Shown one piece after another: positions 11,201 through 23,469 of a stretch of DNA of 64,000 bases. The DNA is from Anarhynchus alexandrinus. Taxonomy: Eukaryota > Chordata > Aves > Charadriiformes > Charadriidae. The notes under the pieces are model-generated. The model saw nothing but the letters and a program-made list of their open reading frames with translations, was not told the origin of the DNA and made no database searches. Every line of letters starts with the position of its first letter. Position 1 is the first letter of the stretch. The stretch spans positions 2,790,509 through 2,854,508 of the forward strand of contig VUYV01000099.1 of the NCBI GenBank assembly GCA_008711295.1, in the 5' to 3' direction. A program made the position numbers and the translations under genes.

Positions 11201-14200
11201 GTTTCTTCAGGTCATTAGCTGCTCCAGCCTAGGTGGTTTACTTGAGATACACCTTACTAACAACAGGACTTAAAACTGCCACTGCTTCCAATATCACAAT
11301 TCTTCCACTGCCGATTTTTTCATGCTATTAAGACAACAAGTATATACTGTTGCATAGATACAAAACACAAAACAAAATTAAAAAAAAAAAGAAAAGACTG
11401 AAGTCGCATGGTACCTCCCTAACAATTTTAGGAAAACCTGGCATGCGTTAAATGTAAGCTCCAGAAAGCCCTCAAGGCCTTTTTTTATAACAAGATATAA
11501 ATAAAATACATAACATTTGGACTCTTGATTTACATCGTAGTTTTGGAGCCTTCAGGGATTTATTTTATTTTTTTTTTAAATCTTTTCTTCACAACCAAGA
11601 GTTTGTTTTTTCAGAATACAAGCTTAGTTCCCAACATAATCCCAGGGCTTGGAAAGTTGGAACATTGATTTAAAAAACAATTATGCCAAAACATGGGCAA
11701 TATTTTGCAATAACCATGCATTAACCATTTTGATCCAAACTCAAGTCTGATGCACAGGAAGCAATAAAGCCTGTAGAAACAGACTAATTCACACCAAATG
11801 AAAACAGACCTTGAAAGATTCACAATGCGCTGTCCAAAGACAAGTGAGAAAATAAATACAGTTGTTCTAGAGGGCTGTTCTCCCCTTTGTTGCTGCATTT
11901 TTGATGCCCCTTCACAGGTGGCCAGGCAATGTCTTCAAGGCCAAAAAATTCAGTAACTGCTACAATGATTTCCAATTCTCCCGACCTTTGCAGAAGCATT
12001 AAGATATGTCACTTCAAAACACAACAGCGAGAGAAGACCTGCTCTTCCCCTTAGGAGGTAAAAGGCAGGAATAACATCCATGTCTCAATTGCACTTCAAC
12101 GCTTCTGGGAAGAACTCCAATATGGAGTCACCCAATTAACTGCAAACTTGGGGCACCTTCCCCTTCTCTGTGGGTTGGGAGAAAGACTATTCTTTAAGCA
12201 CATTCAAGAGCAAAGCAACACTTTTGATTGAAATAAGGGATTGCACTGGAGGATTGTGCTTTCATCGAGAGAGCTCAAGAGTGAGAGTTGATTTAACTTC
12301 AAAATTCACAATATAGCTTCCCTTTAGAGGCTTTATTCAGTAATGAAAAGCTGATCCTCCACCTCTTCTTAAACTTTTACATTATTTTTCCCTTCAAACA
12401 TCTCATATAATTTCTGGAGGCTATAAAATCAGCTCGATTCCCTGGAGAAACAGCAACGTTTTTATAGATATATTCCCATGTGATAATGGCAACTATTACC
12501 AATTTTGGTCAAATGTGAAATTCTAGTGGAAACTATTTCAGAAGTCTGCCTCAAACTCAAGAAGAAACAACAATTTTGTGTTAATACCTACTCTGAACAG
12601 AACCAACAGCTTGTGCTTCTGACTTATTTCTTAAGGAAGAACACAAGAAGAACAAAAAAATGCTCACAGTAGGAAAATCATCCGTACAACAGAATACAGC
12701 TAATAAAATAAAGACAAGATTAGAGAATTAAAGCAGAAAAGAGACACCTCATTATCAAGCAGATCCAGTTAAATGTAGAAAAGGTGTTAGCATGTGGTAC
12801 TCCAACCTCTGTAAGTAGCTGGAAGAGTATTTGGAAGAGACCTACTTTTCTGATAGTTTTTCTTTGGGTCAGCTGTAAATTTCAATTGTGATGTCCAAGT
12901 GAACATGTTTTCTCAGAGATAAAATATTGCTCATGCCAAGAAAGTTGATGTGGAAGAAAAAGCTATGCAAGAAAAGAACACACATGAAAAGAGAAAAGAT
13001 TTTCTCCTGATAATATTTTGATATGCCAACTTTTGCACTCAACATTTTCACTGCAGATGAATGACCTCTCCCCCATGAGACTAATGAAATCACTGCTAAG
13101 CAGCACTGAACCATGGGTCTTCCCAGAAGCACTAACACAAAAGAAAACTTCCAAATAAAACCAAGTACGAGAACAATTAACCATTGCACAATACATCTAT
13201 TAGCGTTTGTGCTCTGGGCAAAACTTGACTTCTTTGTCACCAAATGTGTCACCAATTCCAGACCCCCCTCTTGTACCAGATGAAAATCCGAAGTCTCCTC
13301 GCCAGTACTACATACTACATTTGATAAAACTGTAGCACTTCAAACATGTTCTTAATATTCTCTTATCACCATGGGGGAGAAATTGTTTCCTAGATTCCTG
13401 GTGGGAGGCAAATTCTGAGATGGTGAATGTCTTGACATTCACTCCCTAAGAAATAAATATCACCTTCAACGACAAACTGATTCAGGGCCAACAAAGCAGC
13501 CTCTCTGCTTAAAACAATCTAGCAGGAACAAAGGTAGAAGTGAAGACCTATAATTACCGCTAAGCAATGACACAATTACTGAGTAAACGCAGGGAAGAGA
13601 TATTACATGGATCACGTTTGTTTAGTTTTTTAGTGTATGCCGGGCCATATGTTTTCACTTAAGTTCAAAAAAAAACTGCAGCAACTCTCCCGTCCTCATT
13701 ACACAGAGAGGATGCCAGATACTAGCTACTCTTTCTTATGAAAGCCTTTTATATTCTTCAAGCCACATGTCCTGAGAAATTCTATTAATAGTCAGGTATT
13801 TCTGCAGTCCTGTTTGTTGCCCTTCTCCAAATAACTCTTTCCTTTTGCTTTAGCTACAGAGGTAAATTTGGGGAGGAGGCCCTCTGGGATTAATAATCTC
13901 ACTAACACTATAAACAATTTTTCCATTGGTTATTCATTGACAAATTTAACCCTGAAAGCAGTGCACATGCTAGAGGATCTCTGCAACAATATGGACAGCA
14001 TGTGCACGTTCATACCTCCGTAAGTTATACTGATAGAAGCACTGCTAGAAAAGAGTGCAAATACAAAAGAAGTAGTTTCAACTTCGATTAAAAAAATCTC
14101 CATGTAACTCGTTTAAGAGCCCGAGATTGCTGCAGTCTCCTTGCTCTTCACTGAAAAAGCTGCAAAAAGCAGGCTTGGTGGGTGCTGGGAAAGAATTCCT

Positions 14201-15249
14201 GCAAGCAAATTAGACCCTCGCAAATGGTGAAACGTGGGAGGCACTCCAACATCCCAGTTAATGCCCAAACAATAGACTGGGACACAGGAGGGTGCTCGGC
14301 AGCCTGAGCTGTCCCCACAGGACATCTTGACATTTAGAGTTCCAACTTCTTGTTATAGTTTGATCTTCTCAACGACTCTTAAGTTGACCAATTTCATTGT
14401 GTTCCTGAATGACATCCCTCACTTTGGCTGTATACACACTAATAAACAAATCGGCAGCAGGCACATTGTCCTATACGAGTCCATACTATTAAAGTGTTAG
14501 CACAGTTCCCCAATGGTTTTCACCAGGGCTAACAAATATCCTCCCCTATAATTCTCACGCATTCATAAGGTCACAGGCTAATACAGGCCAGTGACCTTTC
14601 TTAATAGGAAGCCTGGATATAGCCATGCTCTTTTGGGGGGGGGAGGGAGTTAACCTGTTTGAACAATGAGCTCAACTGCCTTCAGGACCAGAGGTCAGCC
14701 ATCTTATTTATTAATAGAGATGGAGTCATCATTTCCAAGCACTCACATCGGCACATCCCATTTCTAGAGTCTGTCAAGTCACATAGAGGGAGACAACAAA
14801 GCTCAACGTGGCACTAACAGTCTCATTTTTTTAAAAAGTAAGTGCAGTCAAATATGACACTGGCCTATTTGGACAACACAGCCATTCTTCATAATTTAAA
14901 AAAAAATATCTTGATTTAGAATCCAAAAGATAACCTCATACATTCGTAGCCAGCTGCAGAAGTTACTGGGTGAAACCTAGAGCCACTGTTGAACAAAAGG
15001 CCAAACTAGACACTTGTAGCGACCCTTTGTGGTATTAAAACCTATGAGCAAATATGCTCATGCCTTTTCAGAAATATGACATACCTGTTACTTTCCCTAT
15101 TCTCTGCACACAGAGAAAGGAAGAGTTTCCACAAAGGGCTACAGACATCTGTGATAAATGCAATGACACCTTCAATCTGCTGTATCAGCTCCAACACTCC
15201 TGACAGTTCTCAGCTCTGCTTTTGTCCCAGGTCGCTGGCGATTGGGATC
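8256..15249. other. intronic sequence, nothing firmly recognised
   Basis: About 7 kb of intron with no convincing exon or mobile element. Landmarks are a T run at 10707-10721, an A run near 11379-11390 and a G9 run at 14635-14643. ATG frames do not exceed 128 codons (12869-13255, minus) and lack protein-like composition. The piece tttgttgcccttctccaaat near 13815 vaguely resembles an antisense old CR1 phrase but is too short to call. Confidence 0.55.
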
Positions 15250-16076
15250 AAGCAATTAGGATCAATCCTTGGTCCAGATCTTTGGTGAACAGAGGCAGAG
15301 TCAACAAGTACAACGTGTACTAAAACTTTCCGCCCACTTAAGACAGTTTAAGAAAAAGGTACAACTGCTCCTCATAAACCCCTCTTCATCTATTTCTAAT
15401 ACCTTGTATTAGACACTCTGGACACTCAGAGACCACTGTTCAAAAGGGTCACCACCTGCTTATTCCTGTGCTGCTTTCTTTTAGCACACAAGTAATCACT
15501 AAAGTGATTAACTAACGATTGCAGCATTTTCCAATCTGACATGAGATGTCCATTATTCCTACTGCAATAGTCCATTTCAGAATCGGCATCATTCAGGGGA
15601 AAGTCTAAAAACTTTCATATTCAGAACTATATTCACCTTGAGGCTTTCTACATGCAAATGCTCTTGGAGAGAGTGGAGCACTCTGGTCATAAAACCCCCT
15701 GACATGGGCTAATGGCCAAATCAGAAAATGACCAATGGAGAAAAGGAGCGAGCATTCTTTCATGAAGAAACACTTCAGGTTTCTGTGTTATACTGAGTAC
15801 TTGTTAGCATCTGCAGATGGAAGGACTGTCTTTAAAATCAACTTCTTTTTGAAGAAAATGAAGATCCCTGATGAACTGTGTCAAAATGATCAGCATACTG
15901 CCTTCTCCTTGATATGATCGCCTTTAAAGAGCGGTAGTCCTGCCATGAAAATTTCTGAGCCATTTCTACTCTTTCACATGTAATTTATACAGACGTGTTA
16001 CTCCAAATTAGCGCAGCTCAGCAGACAATGCTCCTCTAAAGCTGCTTTCCCCTAAAGATTGTAAAACTTGTTCTTG
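15250..16076. repeat. 827-bp direct duplication, copy 1 (probable assembly duplicate)
   Basis: Identical by eye to 16142-16968 at a constant offset of 892 bp, apart from one mismatch near the start (ccagatctt here, ccagaactt in copy 2). Copy 1 ends exactly at the single N at 16077. A 60-codon frame occurs identically in both copies. The pattern fits overlapping contig ends that were not merged. Confidence 0.9.
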
Positions 16077-16077
16077 N

Positions 16078-16141
16078 TTGATAAAGATATTAAAGAGAAA
16101 CGGCCCCAGCACTGATCCCTGGGGGACACCACTCGTGACTG
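16078..16141 (-). mobile_element. CR1 ORF2 fragment (reverse transcriptase motif), at a gap edge
   Basis: The minus strand encodes VTSGVPQGSVLGP followed by FLFNIFI, the well-known CR1 reverse-transcriptase block. Only about 64 bp are present, from the base after the N (16077) to the start of duplicated copy 2. The rest of the element is either hidden in the gap, or the piece belongs to a chimeric read or contig end. The same position before copy 1 has unrelated sequence. Confidence 0.85.
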
Positions 16142-16968
16142 AAGCAATTAGGATCAATCCTTGGTCCAGAACTTTGGTGAACAGAGGCAGAGTCAACAAG
16201 TACAACGTGTACTAAAACTTTCCGCCCACTTAAGACAGTTTAAGAAAAAGGTACAACTGCTCCTCATAAACCCCTCTTCATCTATTTCTAATACCTTGTA
16301 TTAGACACTCTGGACACTCAGAGACCACTGTTCAAAAGGGTCACCACCTGCTTATTCCTGTGCTGCTTTCTTTTAGCACACAAGTAATCACTAAAGTGAT
16401 TAACTAACGATTGCAGCATTTTCCAATCTGACATGAGATGTCCATTATTCCTACTGCAATAGTCCATTTCAGAATCGGCATCATTCAGGGGAAAGTCTAA
16501 AAACTTTCATATTCAGAACTATATTCACCTTGAGGCTTTCTACATGCAAATGCTCTTGGAGAGAGTGGAGCACTCTGGTCATAAAACCCCCTGACATGGG
16601 CTAATGGCCAAATCAGAAAATGACCAATGGAGAAAAGGAGCGAGCATTCTTTCATGAAGAAACACTTCAGGTTTCTGTGTTATACTGAGTACTTGTTAGC
16701 ATCTGCAGATGGAAGGACTGTCTTTAAAATCAACTTCTTTTTGAAGAAAATGAAGATCCCTGATGAACTGTGTCAAAATGATCAGCATACTGCCTTCTCC
16801 TTGATATGATCGCCTTTAAAGAGCGGTAGTCCTGCCATGAAAATTTCTGAGCCATTTCTACTCTTTCACATGTAATTTATACAGACGTGTTACTCCAAAT
16901 TAGCGCAGCTCAGCAGACAATGCTCCTCTAAAGCTGCTTTCCCCTAAAGATTGTAAAACTTGTTCTTG
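16142..16968. repeat. 827-bp direct duplication, copy 2 (probable assembly duplicate)
   Basis: Second copy of 15250-16076. Beyond 16968 the sequence continues as ordinary intron (caatcttggaatttttctc), whereas copy 1 stops at the N. If the duplication is false, this copy continues the true intron and the bases from the start of copy 1 through the CR1 scrap are redundant. Confidence 0.9.
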
Positions 16969-17589
16969 CAATCTTGGAATTTTTCTCTCTTGGACCAGTA
17001 AACACCAAGTGATAGATGAAAAAAGACTTCTTTCAGTTTTTTTTCCACAGACATAGCAAAGAAAAACTTAGCTAAGTGCCTGAAGAATAGACAGAAACTT
17101 TAACAAGAGAAAGCAGAAATGGCAGATTCGCCTCCAAGCTGCTAAGAATCTCTTGATTTCATAACTTTAGTATTTTCAAGCTACCACAGATTAGTTTCTA
17201 GAAGCTTCTTGGAACATGCAGCATTACTGAAAGTGAGCTCATTCTGTAGCTGGGTTTCACACACAAAAAAAAAAGCCACTTTGCACTTGGACTAGATTAC
17301 AGTGACTTGAAAACGCTGGGTGATAGTCACTGAGTTCTCAGCAAAATCTCCCCATTACCAACCCAGCTACAGTCGGTGTCTATAAACACCGACCGCCTTT
17401 CCCAGTGTGATGCACGTCAGAAATCCCAGCTGATGGTGTCACAGGGCTTCCTAACGCACAGAGCAAAACTCCTGCCCCGTCTGTTTCAACACAGGCATGT
17501 CTCTCTACACTGTCTCAGCCACCCCGACTACTCTTTTTTCCCATGCACATCCCAGCTCCGATAGCCTTCCATCTCGCACCAGCACATGA

Positions 17590-18220
17590 CTGAGCTCCAC
17601 ACTGCCTGCCTGGGTCAGTTGTTTGGATATCATTAGATTGCCCTGACTGAAAGCCCTAATGAGGTGCTGATCCCATCATCCAATCACTCAGCTGAGCCAG
17701 AATGCATCCCATGGGACAGTCAGAAAAGACTGATGCAAGAATTCCAAGTGATGTGTAACATGAAAGGGCGCCATTCGCATCGCTAGGACTCGCAGCCTGT
17801 CAGCACGGCCATTAGAAATCCTGGGCTACAGAGATTTATAATTCAACCCTCCCACACACAGAACTTGCTCCAGACTGAAACTTGGCACAAAATTCAGTCC
17901 CAGGAGGGCATTAAAAAAATAACCCATTCAACGGTTTCCGTCCCATGGCTTCAGCTCACAGCCATTTAAATAATGGCAATTTCTCATTTCTCTTTTTAAC
18001 TGAGGAAATCCAATATAAAACACCAGATTTACATAACATTGCAGTGGTGATACAAGCTGGCAACAAACCCAGGGAGAAGGCTGCCAGAGCCGTTCCGTCA
18101 TCCCCTTTTGGTGAATTTCTCCATTTGGATTCAGTTTAACGGAATGATTTTTATTTGGTTTAGCTGACATCATGTGTAATTGCAAATCCCACCTCCACGT
18201 TGGTCAGGCAGCTTGCCCTA
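17590..18220. promoter_or_regulatory. repeat-free intronic stretch, candidate conserved noncoding element
   Basis: No recognised repeat, low in homopolymers, with several motif-like words (taattgcaaat near 18177, ccatttaaataatggc near 17964, catcatccaatcactcagctgagc near 17680). It resembles the texture of conserved noncoding elements, but conservation cannot be judged from one sequence. The call is inference only. Confidence 0.2.
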
Positions 18221-19416
18221 GCTTTGTACACCTTGTGTGACTGTTAGAAGGGGACAAGCCCTCCTGCGGTCAACACAGCCTTCCACTTGTGCTGCCACTG
18301 TTATTTCTTTGCTGCAAACTCTGCTGGCTGATTTAGAGGACAGTAATTAGTTGCCTATTGAGCTGCAAAAGACCAACTGGACAAGGAATGGACATATACA
18401 AAACAAAGAAGGGAATTGATGCAAGCCAAAAGAAATTTGTCAGTAGAGCCTTTGATTTGATCAGAGATTGTTCTGACAACTACCACATCTGCTTCCAGGG
18501 AGAGGGACAGACCCAAGCCTATTGTGGTTGCAGTCCTTTTTCCACCAGGTATTTCTATTCCTCTGGGGGACATCTGTAATCTTGAGTTTGTCAGTGGAAA
18601 AAAAAAATATCTTGGAAGTTGATGCAATGCTACAAGCACTTCCTAATAAATACATCAGACTTCAGGAAGTCTGCAGCAAATCACTGCTATGACCATAACC
18701 CTTCTGCTCCACCACTGCTCACCCAGAGAGGCCTTTGGTGGCACATGTAGGATAGCAAGGAGCTTGTGTCACCCGCAAAATATACCATTTGCTGGGTGGG
18801 CTACTGGCTCCCATCTTAACACCACCAGCACCATTCTTGCTCTCCCACAGCATACACAGCCTTTGCTGCCACACTCCAGCTGGAGGACAGGGCATATTAC
18901 AAATCATCACCAAAGCATCTGAACAAATTTTTCCTATTTGTTATACATGTCCACAAGTAGCACAACTATAAAATAATTATACAACCAAAACTATGAAAAG
19001 AAACTGAAGATTTGTATCAGTGGTCAAAAGGCTCCAAAACTCAGAATGAGAAGTCCTTCCTGTTCTTTAGAGAATTACCAACTTAAAGGTACTTAAAATC
19101 CATTTGGACTCTTTCTGCTGCTGTCAGCCAAGATGCTACGTCAGCCAGTGTCAAAATGCTCCTTCCAGAACGATGGTACATCTAAGTTGCCATTGTTGCA
19201 CTGACTTTCACCATGTGCTAAACCATCCTCTGTAAGACAAGCTTCTGAGGTCCGCATTCCAGCTGTGAAAACCCTTTTGAGCTTGAGAGCTACATGTACG
19301 ATGTTCCTCTAGAACAGGAAAAAAACTGAGCCTGAGGACCACCTGAGCTTTCAAAACAGAAAAACAAGATATGCAGAATGGCCTTCTTTTCCAACAGCTG
19401 TACAGTTTTCTCATAC
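18221..19416. other. intronic sequence, nothing recognised
   Basis: Intron just downstream (transcript sense) of the 19417-19511 exon. Frames of up to 94 codons, none protein-like. An A-run lies near 18599-18607. Confidence 0.55.
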
Positions 19417-19511
19417 CTTGTCCTTTAATTCCAAAGGGGGGTACAAAGTCCCTGATACGTGCCCATTTCCTGAAGGAATCATCCAAGAACATTGGTGCCG
19501 GCTTCGAGAAC
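19417..19511 (-). CDS. ST3GAL3: ST3GAL3 internal exon, stem/catalytic boundary
   Basis: Second ST3GAL3 exon in the window. The minus-strand acceptor is ttttctcag and the donor is gtatga. Length is 95 bp: G completing the preceding Lys codon, 31 codons, then G opening the next codon. The reading starts FSKPAPMFLDDSFRKWARIR and continues DFVPPFGIKGQ. This is the strongest diagnostic block for ST3GAL3; from memory mammals have REFVPPFGIKGQ, so one conservative E-to-D change is seen. It lies just before the sialyltransferase (GT29) catalytic core. The surrounding introns are 43.2 kb upstream and 15.2 kb downstream. An ATG-initiated frame of 94 codons overlaps the exon, but it reads through the splice donor and is not a separate gene. 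A related paralogue such as ST3GAL4 or ST3GAL6 is less likely because the FLDDSFRKWARIR block fits ST3GAL3 closely. Confidence 0.96.
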
Positions 19512-21134
19512 CTGAGAAAAGCAAAATGAGAGAGAAATTAACTCCTGAACTAGGAATGATAAATTTTTGTCTGGAGGTTGGGAGACTCCATACCTAAATG
19601 CTGGTTCTACAGTCTCAATGGCAATACAGTAATGCGGAAGATTTTACTTATACTTTTACCCAAAGGTGCCTGCAGTGGAACAAATATGTCAGAATTTGTG
19701 CCATGAGGACACCCAAAACACTCAAGTTGTGAGCCTGGCAATCACTTCCACTCAGCAATTTAGAACTTCCACACAATTATTCGGCTATTCATCTAGCTAT
19801 GATAAGTTGTAAATTGCAACCAGAGTTTAGGCAATTTTACTCCCAGGTTTGTAAGCACAAACCAATTTACATGCTGTATACGTGAGCATGGGAGGAAGGG
19901 GTGCAGAGTTGCCTTTATATTGTTCGTTACATATATGCTTGCTGCTCTGCGCAGGTATGAATGCACTGGACAAAACCGTGTGGAGAGCAAGGCTGGGGTT
20001 ATCTCCTCTCATGGCTGCTTCTGCCTCACTCATATGCACATACACGGTGGCTCTCAGAACACAGGCAAGAAAGGAAATGGTTCAGGACATCATGACGCAG
20101 CACTTAGTTTACAGAGAATGGAAATTCAGTACAGATGTAGGTGTTTTATTCTGCATTCATTAACACATAAATGATTCAAGAGAGATCCTTGCCAAACCAA
20201 ACAGTTGTGATCTCTCCAAATTCATTTACAAAAGACAGAACTAGTCCTTCTTAACCGTGTCATTATGGGAATACATTATCCTAATTACACCCTCAACAGA
20301 CAAACACAGCAGCTACTAAAAATTTGTCTCTTCTAGAAACAATTAGTACAGTGGAAGGAAACCATTAGCAAAAGAAACTACAGAAATATTAATTTTCATA
20401 TGGGACCATTTCTGAGGGTATCAAGATCACGTCTATAAAATACGCCAGTACTATTAGAAATGTGTTCATTCAATCATATCAAAAGAGTAGCAGGGATATT
20501 CTGGATCAAAATCAATCACACTATGCTATAGAAATGAAGAAAGGGATGTACTGTATGTTCAGAGGCAGAGAGTACATCTCCATTACGAACATACGGCAAG
20601 TGCAAAGTACACGTATCTGAAATAGATACAGCCTGGCTAACCTGGGATTGTTAAGAAAATCTGGGAGCAGGATAGATGTAATGCACCTGTCTAACTCTCC
20701 CTTCAGGCTGTTTTTGCACTCACCATGCATCTCCATGCTACTGCAATCAGACAACTTTTGGACTTGAACAACCTGATTTAAGATAAACTCATCTACACTA
20801 TGCCACAGCCAGGTACAGAGCAACAATTTCAGACAGCAGCACGGTGAGGAAACGATGTAACGAATTCTGAATTATAAACTGCTCCAAGTATAGTCTTATC
20901 ACAGATGCCCAGCAAATCAGAGGTTGCAGAAATCTCTGGGAAGGGGGAAGAGAGAGACCAAGAGCATTTAACAAGACACAAACAGAAGACTCCAACTCAC
21001 CCACGCATACTGCTTCACATCCACTCATGCAATCTTTAATAAGATCATCTATAACCATAAAAGCAGTATGCATAGATTACATGGTTGATCAAGAAGGAAA
21101 GGAATGTTTTTCCAGAGCTGAGGATAGGGAAGGA
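19512..21134. other. intronic sequence, nothing recognised
   Basis: Intron directly upstream (transcript sense) of the 19417-19511 exon. Overlapping frames at 19827-20174 on both strands reflect absence of stops rather than coding. No mobile element recognised. Confidence 0.55.
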
Positions 21135-21379
21135 TCTATATAACTTTATCTGGGAAAAGGTGGGGAAGATGTGTTAGATGCCTTAGGGCTTCTGAGGATC
21201 TTAAGTAAAAAACCACAGGCCTTTTAAAAAAAAAAAAAAAAAAAAAAGGAAAAAAAAAAAAAGGGAAAAANTCTATATAACTTTATCTGGGAAAAGGTGG
21301 GGAAGATGTGTTAGATGCCTTAGGGCTTCTGAGGATCTTAAGTAAAAAACCACAGGCCTATTTAAAAAAAAAAAAAAAA
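21135..21379. repeat. direct duplication around a single N, with poly-A (probable assembly duplicate)
   Basis: A block beginning tctatataactttatctggg occurs at 21135-21223 and again at 21272-21359, offset 137 bp. Each copy is followed by a long A run (21226-21247 with an interrupted continuation to 21270, and 21364-21379). The single N is at 21271, directly before copy 2. This looks like failed merging of contigs at a poly-A tract. Confidence 0.88.
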
Positions 21380-23235
21380 AGAAAGGAAGAAAAAGAACAG
21401 GATACAATAGTACTCGGAAAATATCCTAAAAGCTTCAATAACCTGACAAATTGGTTCAATGTTTTTTCAAGCAAGTTGGTGCTCTGAAATGTAATATTAT
21501 GTTACACTTGTGGGTGTCCAACCAGTTGTCTCCACCTCCTTCCAACATCAATAGAAGGAATCTTTGTAGGATACTCATACCATGTTTTATAACCTGAATG
21601 ACACCAATGTTCACAGCTCTTCCTTTACGGCCACCGCTTGAACTATCCAGCAGCAGTCAGGTCCCACAGAATGGTCCCCATTCTCCCCAAGCAGCAGCCA
21701 CAGTGAAGGATGATGGAGCTGCCTGGGTGTCACCAGCACCTTTGGGCTGATTTGGTAGGTCACCAAGCTACTCTGGTTGCCACTGTGACATGCAATCTTC
21801 AGGAAATACTTGGATGCTTCAGAAAACACATACACAAGCAGGTTTTATTCTCTTCTCCAGAATCAAGAGGATTCCCTACAATAACACTACAAAGTAGTAC
21901 AGTGTAAATAAAAAACTTAGCCAGCTAAGAGCACTGCACGAAAAAGAAGGTACAGGCTGTAAGGTCAGGCCTAACTCAGAAGTTGGTATTGTTTATAGAC
22001 GCAATTAACTGGTCTATTTATAAGTCATACACCAGAAAAAGACAGTTTACAGTAGTCTGACATGGAGGATTGAGTGTCTCTCCCTAATGCAGATTCCCCC
22101 TTACAAGGTGCCTGGTAAAACCAGGAGGAAGGTCAGACCCTCCTGGGACTTCTTGGGCCCTGAGGGGAGTCCCCAAAAGCAGGTGAAGCACTAGCAGGAC
22201 TGATCTGATGCTCTGTGGTGTCCCTTCTGCATGGCACCAAAGTGATACCCAAGGAGAAGGGTGAAGTGACCATTGGCCCTGTTACTGTATTTGTTACAAG
22301 CAAACTTCAGGATTTTTCTAGCAAAGAACGCAATAGCCTTAGCCCACCTACTAGCATTTGGTAATATTTAACAGTACTGTACAGAGAAACGGGGAAACTG
22401 ACTTTTAATTCATACTTTTGCTTCATTTAAAGAGGGGGGAGGAACAGTTTTGGGGGAAATATTATATCCTTAAGGGGAAAAAAAGAGCAAATTAGAGGAT
22501 ATTTAGCTCCCATAAATCTTGAAGGTAATTCCATTTCGGAAATATTAAGAAATCCTGAATGCCATAAGCTCATGATCTGTGAAAAGTGCTCTGCCACCTC
22601 AATAAATTAGAGCAGGCCAGAACCGATGTCCAGCAGTGACAGGGAAACGCGGTCTGCCAGACCCCTCCAGGAGCATGGCTGTTCTGTCTCGGCTCTGAAG
22701 CACGTCTGGCATATTCTAGGACCCTTCAGGAAATATCAGGATATGCCTTAAACAGGCCATGGGAATGCTCTCTGCAGAGCACCTAAAATACATTCCAAGG
22801 AATGCGTGGGAGTTTGTTAAACAGAAAAAGTAAATGTTTCTGAATGATGTTAAATTTCGTATCGACCGAGCAGCTCACATATGGGATGCTGCATTTCACT
22901 CGAGTCGTCTACCGCTGCTACGTAAAGGCAGGTGAGCTTCACCCACAACCACAGCTCCAGAACAGAAACAGGCTTGTGCTCTATGGGCAAACAGCATGTA
23001 AAGCCAGAGTTTTGATTTTTCAAATTTCATTTTTAACCACTTCCTATCTACCCCACCTCAAATTCAAGAACAGATATAATGAAACCACGTAGCACATGAC
23101 AACCATAAAAAAAGTGAGAAACTTGGGTGCTTGTGCACACTGCATGATTTGGGAGACAAACACCAAGCATTTAAAAATCACTAGTTTGAATGACATATCC
23201 CAATAAAACAGCAAATGACATTTAAATAGACAACA
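21380..23235. other. intronic sequence, nothing recognised
   Basis: No confident repeat. GC-richer text near 22620-22720 contains several CpGs but no clear feature. Frames of up to 82 codons only. Confidence 0.5.
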
Positions 23236-23290
23236 TCTGGATTGAATGATCTTAAGGGGCTTTTCCAACCTAAATGATGCTATGAAATGC
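23236..23290 (+). mobile_element. CR1 3'-terminal remnant
   Basis: The text ggattgaatgatcttaaggg followed by cttttccaacctaaatgatgctatg matches the CR1 3' untranslated tail (remembered as gatgatctttaaggtcccttccaaccc...attctatg), with several differences. Only about 55 bp survive; strand inferred from the tail direction. Confidence 0.7.
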
Positions 23291-23437
23291 TGGATATGAT
23301 AATTACGAAGTACAGTCCAAATCTCTCCCAGCTTTCAAGTTTGCATTCCTTATACAAAGACATAAGTAATATCTCTAACACAATTTGTCACTGCACACAG
23401 CGAAAGGAAGTGTACTGCCAGGAAACCATTCTTAAAC

Positions 23438-23469
23438 AGGAATCTATATACACAGGAATCTATATACAC
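23438..23469. repeat. 16-bp tandem duplication, two perfect copies
   Basis: The unit aggaatctatatacac occurs at 23438-23453 and 23454-23469. Confidence 0.9.

Larger units (their letters stand above)
4197..19416 (-). other. ST3GAL3: ST3GAL3 intron, about 15.2 kb, phase 1
   Basis: Bounded by the donor gtatga next to 19417 and the acceptor ctttctccccag next to 4196. It includes two single-N gaps (8005, 16077) and the 827-bp duplicated block, so the true intron is probably nearer 14.3 kb. Confidence 0.88.

Noticed and set aside
15735..16809. two identical 60-codon frames
   Set aside because: They are the same sequence in the two copies of the probable false duplication, not a gene pair.
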